Positions 56,626 through 64,000 of a stretch of 64,000 nt of DNA are shown here, one piece after another. The translations under genes and the position numbers were made by a program. A model generated the notes under the pieces. That model had not been told where the DNA came from. It was given only the letters and a program-made list of their open reading frames with translations, and ran no database searches. Every line of letters starts with the position of its first letter. Position 1 is the first letter of the stretch. This DNA comes from Paulownia fortunei (lineage: Eukaryota > Streptophyta > Magnoliopsida > Lamiales > Paulowniaceae): contig CM033121.1 of the NCBI GenBank assembly GCA_019321725.1, forward strand, positions 9,238,001 through 9,302,000. Reading direction: 5' to 3'.

Positions 56626-57907
56626 AGAAGCTATCAGTGTTCAAAGTGTGCTTATGATCTCATTGATAGCATGTGAAGTCTGATTATTGATGTTTGTTTG
56701 TTCATGCATAAATATTTGCAAAGTCTCCTCAAGGCATTTTATATGTGGAGGTGGATAAGAATGAAAGTTTGGTGATTTTTGTGAATGTAGCGATTGGGCA
56801 TGGTTATCATCTCGCCAACTGAAATTGGGATGATTTCTCCATTGTAGATTGTAAGTTTCAGAATATAAATAATGGAAAGGTTTTTTGAATGTGTTCATGA
56901 AATTTGTTTGTGTTGGAATGTTTGGACATTCATTGTTGGAGTGCCCTAAAAGTTCATTACTACAAACTTCTTCCTCTTGCACAGATTTGATTTGATTTAT
57001 TTTTTTAAGTTCCATAGCTTCAACTTTTCTTGTTAAACTAGCAAGCTTAGCCTTTAGATCGTCTTCTTGGCTAAGGTAATATTTTTCTTTATTACTATTA
57101 ACAAGATTAGATCTAATAGAACCTTCCGAAAAATTAACACTATGTCATTATTGAGAGTTTTATACCAAATGATCTAGATATTCTAGGGCTTTATCAGGTT
57201 TTTTATCAAAAACTTACCATTACACATTGTTTCAACAATTTATTTTATTTTAGGAGTTAATCCTTCATAAGAGAAATAATTAAGCACAATTTTTGAAAAT
57301 CGTGATGTGGGCATGAATTCAACAAATTTTTAAATTTTTCCCAACATTGAAAGAAAGCTTCATTCGAATTTTGAGAAAAATTTTAAATTCGTCTTTTCAA
57401 AGCATTAGTTTTATAAGTTGAAAATTTTTTTTTTAAAAATTCAGCTTGCATTTCTTGCCAAATGTCAATTGACCTAGGTTTTAAAGAATTAAGCCAATTT
57501 TTTGCTTTATCTTTTAAAGAAAAAGGAAATAATTTAAGCTTAACAATCTCATTTGTGCAAGTTTGATAATCAAAAGTGGCACGTACTTCATCAAATTCTT
57601 TTAAATGCAAGTAAGGGCTTTCAGAGTCTAAACCATGGAAATTAGAAAATAAAGGGATCATACCTGATTTGAATCGAAAGTTATTTGCATTCAAACGAAA
57701 AATAAAACAAGAAGAACAAGAATTTTGAGGAGGTTGCAAGTAATAACGCATGATACGCACCTGTTGATTCCCATTTTCATCCTGAACACTTTCATTTTCA
57801 GCCATATTGGAAGTGTGTGGAGATAATTCAAATAAATTTCCAAACAAAGTTTCAAAATTATTTCTAACTAAACGTCGAGAACTATGATTATGATACCATA
57901 TAACCAT
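56626..57907 (-). pseudogene. Gypsy gag
   Basis: The open frame 57907-57383 (174 codons) has RLNANNFRFKSGMIPLFSNF, LHLKEFDEVRATFDYQTC and LKDKAKNWLNSLKPRSIDIW, a retrotransposon gag domain. A start at 57805 (MAENESV) is also possible. After a frame break, 57015-56641 has the zinc knuckle, but it reads VCSNELLGHSNNECPN: one Cys is lost by a 3-base deletion, while the related copy at 63194-64000 keeps CSNCELLGHSNNEC. Confidence 0.8.
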
Positions 57908-57982
57908 ATATCTATAAAGAAAATAAACTAACTATATTTACAAAGGAAAAATATTAACAAACCTAAATACTTACCTTGCCTT

Positions 57983-57999
57983 CCCCGGCAACGGCGCCA
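57983..57999 (-). other. Primer-binding site, tRNA-Asp type
   Basis: TGGCGCCGTTGCCGGGG on the minus strand is the exact complement of the 3' end of plant tRNA-Asp (CCCCGGCAACGGCGCCA). It lies six bases from the 5' LTR and primes minus-strand DNA synthesis. It is perfectly preserved, unlike the element's coding region. Confidence 0.85.
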
Positions 58000-58005
58000 A
58001 AAACT

Positions 58006-59606
58006 TGCTACAACTTTAAGGTTACAAACCCAAGTGTAGGTTGTATTAAGTAATAAATTTCTCGTGAGTTCGAGGTCGATCCATAAGAAAGTTGTTTGAA
58101 GAATTCAAGTTTATATTTCTAAAAAGATGGAGTTTATGTGAATCAAATTATATGAACAATTAATATATGTTGTACCTAAAGAAAAATCGAAGTAATAAAA
58201 GTACTGAGGATTAGAGATCCACTCTTGAGTTTTGGATAGATAAATGGTTATTTATTCTTTTTACCTCTATTAATTGCCACAATTGAAATCCATACATAAT
58301 GAAGGTATCAATGTAAAGATATTATTAAATAACTCATACAATAAGGTAATCATGATATTGTCTTACTATTGCAAATTATCTGTTAACGCCAACACTTATT
58401 TATGGGATCAAACATTTATGCACACCTTCGTCAACAACAAATCAAGGTTTCACATTAACAGTCAGTGAGATAAAACCGTACAATAAGTTAAATGAATCCA
58501 AGTATTTGTTGTGTCATTGGAGATACATAAATCAAGAATCATTACAAAACAAGTAGGGTTTAGATCAAAAATAAAAATAATAATACAACATATTTAAATA
58601 TTTTATACCCTTATAACCATTCATCTTCCTCCATCAAGAGGTTCACCATTTTTTCTTAACAAAATAAAATTTATAAATACATAATAAAAGTAACAAAGAC
58701 TAAAAATATAAGAAAAACTAGATAATGCATTTCTATTACTACTAGAAAACTAACAATACTAGAAAACATACAAACTAGAAAACTTAGCCTAAAGTAACCC
58801 TCTAACCCTCTCCTCTTACAAACTTAATATATGGCCTATTTATAGTACTTGGATTAAGCTAGAGGTCAAACAAATAATGGAGGGGTTAATCAAGTGGTAT
58901 GCTAGTTGTCAAGAGTTAGTAAGATATTACACCAAGTTCTCACCTATTGAATTGAATTGCATTTTTTGGTCAGATACAACAAGATTTTGAAAATGCATAA
59001 AGATAAAAATTATAGATATTTTGGAGTTAATATATGTTCATATATCTTTTGTCAAATTTGGTGGTCGTATGAAGGAGATATGATTAAATTACCAAGTCAT
59101 ATCCAAGAGTCGTCATTTAATAGCAGCAGCAATCTGCATCCTATATTTTTACCATTTTGATATATTTTCACACCATCTTATCTTCAATAAATTTGTTTAT
59201 TTACCTCTTGTATATAATATATCCAAATTTTAGTTCAAAATAAATTTGGGCTCAAGAGATATAACCCAATTGGTAAAATAAGTCAATATTGGACTGAACT
59301 CTGATCTGAATTTTGGTGATCTATTTTATATAACTACTTAGATGAATTTTATGATATGAATTGGGCTAAACTTCCAACAGAAAAGTTGTACCTCTATCTC
59401 TTGTCTTTCAAATGAAATAAGTTTCAATTCCATAGGGATTTTGATCATGAAGTTATGCTTAAATTAGAAATACTGCACAAGTTTAGAAACATGCTTCCAT
59501 TTATTCCCTAATACAAAATATTAATAAAATAATAATATTAACAAGAATAAAACAAGAAAAATATAAAGAATTTGATACAAAAATATATTAAAATATGCAT
59601 TTATCA
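58006..59606 (-). repeat. 5' LTR of the 15-kb gypsy
   Basis: The LTR starts TGCTACAAC and ends TTTATCA on the plus strand, followed by TCTGT at 59607-59611. It is the partner of 44573-46183. In element sense it precedes the primer-binding site. Confidence 0.9.
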
Positions 59607-59611
59607 TCTGT

Positions 59612-60637
59612 TGACGTATAATTCCCTAACAATAAACTTTAAATTTTATATTCTAATGCTTCAAATTAGAAAATACATTCATCAGATCCACATTTCAACT
59701 TCAATCTCAATCCAAAATTATCCCTTGCAATTATTGAGAGATTTTTCAGCATTTTTTATCTCTTCTTTTTTTCTTTTATTATTTTTTAAAATAGATTTAA
59801 CGAGTTAGTAGCTTTTACTCTAGTCCTATGATAGATTTTTTTCTCATGGTAGATCATTCTCTATATATTTGTAAATACATAGAATCAAATTACTCATGAA
59901 TAACTCCACGCCTTACGGTAGGTGGCTTTTTATGTCAAAAGTCTCCATTATTCATTCGAACACATTAGGAATTTTTGGAAGATTTTTTATTTCAAATACA
60001 ATTCTATCATTTCCAGATTGAAATACTACGACTTGAAAATTTGAAGCTTACCTATGGACTGAATTATGTAATATGCCTAATGCAATTCTTAGAGTGAAAT
60101 GCATGAAATCCTATTCCAAATTTGTGTGTATGACATTGTTATAGCATGACAGCCTAATGTTTCAACAACTATGAATGAATAAAGTTGACTCTATGATGCA
60201 ACAATGTTGTACATGCAAAATTACAACACACAGATTACATATATATATATATATATCAGCAAATTATTTTTCAGTTGTAACATAATCAATTGTTACAGTC
60301 TTTCTCTCAACCAAATCTCTAATAAAGTGATTATGTATGTCAATGTACTTAGTTTCTAGAAACTATTATCCATACATCATCTTTATGCATGGCACCAACC
60401 CTAAATTCATCCAACAAGGCTTTCTTAACACTCTTAAGTTCAATGGAGAAGGTAAAGTATGCATACCTAACCATGTCAAGGTAGCTTGCCTTAAGTTTAT
60501 CCCTTGTGCATCTCTATTTTTTTTAGTTTTATCCAACATCGAGAGGGTGAAATTGATCCTTTTTTTGCATAAGTGATCTAATCCTACTCGTACAACAAAT
60601 CAATCCAAAAATATCACTAATTGTACATCTGGTGACC
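59612..60637 (-). pseudogene. Internally deleted copia coding remnant
   Basis: In minus sense, a short gag/RT start trace (LDEFRVGAMHKDDVWIIVSR at about 60430-60365) passes directly into an RNase H end trace (KYIDIHNHFIRDLVERK then VTIDYVTTEK at about 60345-60265). Nearly all of gag, protease, integrase and RT is therefore missing. A TA microsatellite follows at 60239-60257. Confidence 0.55.
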
Positions 60638-60650
60638 TACTCTGATACCA
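60638..60650 (-). other. Primer-binding site of the internally deleted copia (tRNA-Met)
   Basis: TGGTATCAGAGTA on the minus strand differs only at the end from the standard TGGTATCAGAGC. It lies 11 bases inside the 5' LTR. Confidence 0.75.
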
Positions 60651-60661
60651 ATTATAAGATT

Positions 60662-61631
60662 TGTATTTAATATTTTACCCACTTTAACTTAATTAGCCCA
60701 GTTGTTATGTTGTAACATTATGTTGTTACATAAGGCAGAAAGTAAAAATTAATACAAGCAATTTCTTACATGGTTCAAATATCATAGACCCTACATGCAT
60801 AAGGTCACGTCCAAAAATAATTCACTAATTCAAACAGTTACAAATATAATATTAGGACTTAAAATTAAAGACTCCCTCTTGCAATTGATGTTGTTCCAGC
60901 ATTGAACCAATTAGTCGAACTTGTTTAGCAAGATCCTCTTGACTTAAAATCTGCACTGTTGAACTTCTTTCAATGCTAAAATTCTTTCAGATGGTAGATT
61001 GGTTTATGTCGAATACTTGACGATCTTCTCCTAAAGATCTTCAAATTTTTTTCCTAAAGAATTTAACTCTTATCCCAAAGAGTGCTATGTTTTTAAAATT
61101 TCAATGTTCAATATCATGAAATACTATGAACCTGAAGCTTAATCACGTTATTTACCCTGAGACTCCTTTTACGCAGCAACATTGAATCCTAAAATCTCAA
61201 ACTTAATTAATTTCTGAATCTCCTGGATTTGTTGTATATACATGCAAGATCTTCATATCTTCATATATTCCAAATTTGTTGCAAGATTACAAGATCTTGT
61301 TGACCTTGTCTTCTTTATCACTAGATTATTTCCCTCCTATATTAGGCTTTGATCTTTACAAAATTTCTATATATCTTCTTGCCAAAACTATAAACTGCAA
61401 TCTTCTGTGATTATCTTTTTCTAAAAACTCATCAAATCTACACAGAATCATATAAACTATTAAATAATTTATCGATCAAAACTAGTAAATATATGATGTT
61501 GCAACATTGTCGGTTCAACACTTTTCATATTGCAACATGTCAATCTGTGTATGATTTATTCATCTAGATTGCCAGAAATATCAGCCATAGACTCATCTAA
61601 GTTGCTAGAAATGTCAACCATAGACTTAACC
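60662..61631 (-). repeat. 5' LTR of the internally deleted copia
   Basis: It is the partner of 42930-43871. The last base before ATGTT is C where A is expected (CTTAACC against CTTAACA), which explains why the terminal CA looks shifted. It contains GTTGCAAC at 61498-61505. Confidence 0.75.
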
Positions 61632-61739
61632 ATGTTCTTCAAATTAATCATCTACTATCACATTAATTTTTGCTACAACTTACAAGGCCATTTATGTTTT
61701 ATAAGCTTTAGTTCCTAAATTACAACTCCCTTTTGCATC

Positions 61740-63040
61740 TATTTTGGTCCTTTAAGTTGCTACAATTTCATTTTAGTATACCAACTTTCCAAAGTTGCCA
61801 TATTTAGTCCGATTTTTGCAAAAAAAAATTATTTTTGACCAGCAATTGCTCATATGACACAAAAAAAACTATCAAAATCTGTTGACATAGACTATAATTT
61901 AGGGATATTTGAATTTAGAAGGAAAATTATAAGACATGCCAATTACGTGAACAAAATAGGAAAAATAAACAAAGTTGGTGGAATTTCCAAGTGGACAAAA
62001 TAATTTATTTTATATTTATTTTTTCCATTTGTAAAATTCAAAAAAAACTTCAAGTTTTTATTTGTTTTCCCCTTTTCTTCTCCATCTTCTTCTTTAACAA
62101 CCCGCCGCCACCCACCAGCCCTCTTTTCTTTTCTTTTTTTATTTTTCTTCTTCTTCTTCTTCCACCTAAATCCACACTTCAAACGATCACTCACTTCTTT
62201 TTCTTCTACCCAAATCTACACCCCAAACCACTACTCACTTCTTCTTCCACCTAAATCCATGCCCAAAACTACCAGCGACCCCCACTTACCTCTAGGACCA
62301 CCCATATCTTCTCCTTTTCCTCCTCCTCTTCTTCTTCTCCTCTTCCTTTTTCTTTTTCTTCACTACCACCAACCCCCGCCACCCACCATCTCCACGACCC
62401 TAACCCCGCCACCCGCCCACCTCTGGGACCATCATCTCTTCTTCTTCTTCTTCTTCTTAAAATTAAAATATAAAATATTATTTTCTGTAAATTAAAAAAA
62501 GAAGAAGAAAAAGAAAAGATATATTTTCAAAATTATTTTCCATAATTTTTTCTTATTTTATATTTTTGGTAATTAAAAAAATATTTAAATATATTATATA
62601 AACTATTTTTTATTTTGTTTATAATTGAAATTCAAATATTTTCTAACTTTTAAATTAAGAAATTTTTTCTATTTTGCTTATTGTTGAATTTATATATGTT
62701 TTCTAATTTGTAAGTATAAAATTTTATTAACATATTTTTTCTTTGTTTTTTGTAAATTATCTAAATTATTTGACATTTTTTAAAATTATTTTACATTTTA
62801 CTTGGCAAGGAAAATTCCACCAATTTTGTTTATTTTTTTCCCCTTTGTCCACATAATTGCTGTATCATGTAATTTTCCCTCCAAATTCTAAAATCTCCAA
62901 ATTGGAGTCCATGTCAACAAGTTTCGGTGGTCTATTGTGTTATAAAACCGTATCAAATTGAATGTACAGGTTTAGTAAGAAAAAGTTCGATTTAAATTTT
63001 AAATCTTTTAAAATTGCAATAATTGATATAATACAAATTC
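61740..63040. mobile_element. Fold-back (MULE-like) DNA element with pyrimidine-rich centre
   Basis: About 61855-61990 is an inverted repeat of about 62808-62945: the left arm GTTGACATAG, AAAATTATAAGACATGCCAA and AACAAAGTTGGTGGAATT matches the reverse complement of the right arm (GTTGACATGG, AAAATTACATGATACAGCAA, AACAAAATTGGTGGAATT). Outer phrases (ACCAACTTTCCAAAGTTGCC and ATTTAGTCCGATTTTT) resemble Mutator-like termini. Between the arms lies a strand-asymmetric C/T-rich block and then AT-rich sequence. No transposase is present. Exact ends and target duplication were not found. Confidence 0.55.
62075..62460 (+). repeat. Polypyrimidine block with CTT repeats
   Basis: Almost 400 bases are nearly all C and T on the plus strand, with CTT runs at about 62147-62162 and 62438-62457 and CCGCCACCCACC words. 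Open frames here (87 and 78 codons, Phe/Pro/Leu-rich) are composition effects, not genes. Confidence 0.7.
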
Positions 63041-63093
63041 TATTAAAAAATAGCAAAATCAAACTGTGTGCACCCTAAATCTTGGCATGTTTA

Positions 63094-63193
63094 NNNNNNN
63101 NNNNNNNNNNNNNNNNNNNNNNNNNNNNNNNNNNNNNNNNNNNNNNNNNNNNNNNNNNNNNNNNNNNNNNNNNNNNNNNNNNNNNNNNNNNNN
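63094..63193. other. Assembly gap (100 N)
   Basis: Exactly 100 N, the usual placeholder for a gap of unknown size. The sequence on the right begins inside a gypsy gag, so the missing part probably holds that element's LTR and leader. Confidence 0.95.
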
Positions 63194-64000
63194 AATACAA
63201 AATAACTTTCGATTCAAATTAGGTATGATCCCTTTATTTCTAGTTTCTATGGTTTAGACTCTAAAAGCCCTTACTTGTATTTAAAAGAATTTGAAGAAGT
63301 ATGTGCCACTTTTGATGATCAAACTTGCGCAAATGAGATTGTTAAGCTCAAATTATTTCTTTTTCTTTAAAGATAAAAGCAAAAAATTGGCTTAATTCTT
63401 TAAAACCTAGGTCAATTGACACTTGGCAAGAAATGTAAACTGAATTTTTGAAAATTCTTTCCAACTCATAAAACTAATGCTTTGAAAAGACAATTCAAAA
63501 TTTTTCTCAAAATTCTAATGAAACTTTCTTTCAATGTTGGGAAAGATTTAAAGATTTATTGAATTCATGCCCACATCATGGTTTTAAAAAATGGCGCTTA
63601 TTAGTTTCTTTTATGAAAGTTTATCTCCTGAAACAAAATAATTTATTGAAACAATGTGTAATGGTGAGTTTCTTGATAAAAAACTGATGAAGCCCTAGAA
63701 TATCTAGATCATTTGGCATAAAACTCTCAATCGTGGCATAGTGTTAATTCTTTCGAAGGTTCTATTAGATCTAATCTTGCTAATAGTAATAAAGGAAAAT
63801 ATTACCTTAGCCAAGAAGATGATCTAAATGCTAGGCTTGCCAGTTTAACAAGAAAAGTTGAAGCCATGAAACTTAAAAAAGTAAAGAAATCAAATCTGTG
63901 CAAGAGGGAAAAGTTTTGTAGTAATTGTGAACTTTTAGGGCACTCCAACAATGAATGTCCAAACATTCCAATACAAGCAAATTTCATGAAACACATTCAA
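63194..64000 (+). pseudogene. Gag of a second gypsy copy (same family, + strand, partial)
   Basis: The translated phrases NNFRFKLGMIPLF, NALKRQFK and NSFEGSIRSNLANSNKGKYY, plus the zinc knuckle KFCSNCELLGHSNNECPNIP at about 63905-63970, closely match the gag at 56641-57907, but on the opposite strand. The knuckle here is intact (C-x2-C-x4-H-x4-C). Several stops and frameshifts are present. The element runs off the window. Confidence 0.75.

Larger units (their letters stand above)
44573..59606 (-). mobile_element. 15-kb Ty3/gypsy retrotransposon (non-chromoviral) carrying a LOG-like gene copy
   Basis: It is complete in structure: 1.6-kb LTRs, a tRNA-Asp primer-binding site, gag, protease, RT, RNase H, integrase, a 3' extra region and a polypurine tract, all on the minus strand, bounded by TCTGT duplications. 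Integrase ends with a GPFVV-type module and no chromodomain, and the protease core is DLGAS, which suggests the Athila/Tat branch (inference). Pol has several stops and a changed RT catalytic motif. Between pol and the 3' LTR lies a LOG-like pseudogene split by a further 3-kb insertion. In the first 60 LTR bases the two copies differ at 4 positions, so the insertion is moderately old. Confidence 0.9.
42930..61631 (-). mobile_element. Internally deleted Ty1/copia element, host of the nested gypsy
   Basis: Direct repeats (42930-43871 and 60662-61631), a tRNA-Met primer-binding site and a copia polypurine tract define this element on the minus strand. ATGTT flanks both ends (42925-42929 and 61632-61636), the 5-bp target duplication. 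Without the gypsy insertion it is only about 3.7 kb, with roughly 1.75 kb between the LTRs, so most of gag-pol is gone. It was therefore non-autonomous before the gypsy entered. Confidence 0.75.

Noticed and set aside
57983..57999. tRNA-Asp gene
   Set aside because: Only the 3' 17 bases of the tRNA match, next to an LTR; it is the primer-binding site of the gypsy, not a tRNA gene.
61991..62495. Two Phe/Pro/Leu-rich open frames as possible membrane proteins
   Set aside because: They lie in a polypyrimidine block; the residues follow from C/T composition, and there is no start context or family match.

Overview
The window is nuclear DNA of a flowering plant, probably a dicot. The evidence is AT-rich intergenic sequence, genes split by GT-AG introns, a plant-specific INDETERMINATE DOMAIN (IDD) transcription factor, a plant-type DHHC S-acyltransferase, and plant Ty1/copia, Ty3/gypsy, Mutator-like and MITE elements. 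It is a draft scaffold with a gap of exactly 100 N at 63094-63193. I see no rRNA or tRNA gene and no CRISPR array.

There are two clear host genes, arranged tail to tail. The IDD zinc-finger gene is on + (exons 20673-20844, 25211-25607, 25701 to 26421 or 26555). Its 4.4-kb first intron fits only a GC-AG splice, and its C-terminal motif is out of frame. The DHHC S-acyltransferase is on - (five exons, 31121 to 27774, 399 codons). Between them lies an unidentified coding-like sequence on -.

The left third (1 to about 19250) is transposon. It starts with a gypsy LTR end (1-505) and a Mutator-like transposase remnant on - (1155-2480). A large decayed copia element on + follows (4287 to about 19245), with LTRs, gag, protease, RT, RNase H and an env-like ORF. 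Its RT/RNase H region is split by a nested non-autonomous gypsy element (8389-14713, target duplication TTAGA), which carries an antisense coiled-coil ORF.

The right half is also transposon. A second decayed copia lies at 34755-38581 (+), and a 1.2-kb palindromic MITE has inserted in its 3' LTR. The region 42930-61631 is a three-level nest. An internally deleted copia on - (target duplication ATGTT) was entered by a 15-kb gypsy element on - (44573-59606, target duplication TCTGT). That gypsy carries, between pol and its 3' LTR, an intron-free copy of a host LOG-type cytokinin-activating enzyme gene. The LOG copy was in turn split by a 3-kb insertion (target duplication GGTTGT). A fold-back element, the assembly gap and a second gag copy of the same gypsy family (+) close the window.

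The most interesting signal is the apparent capture of a LOG-like cDNA by the gypsy retrotransposon. All domain calls are by eye from translated sequence; no database search or alignment was run.
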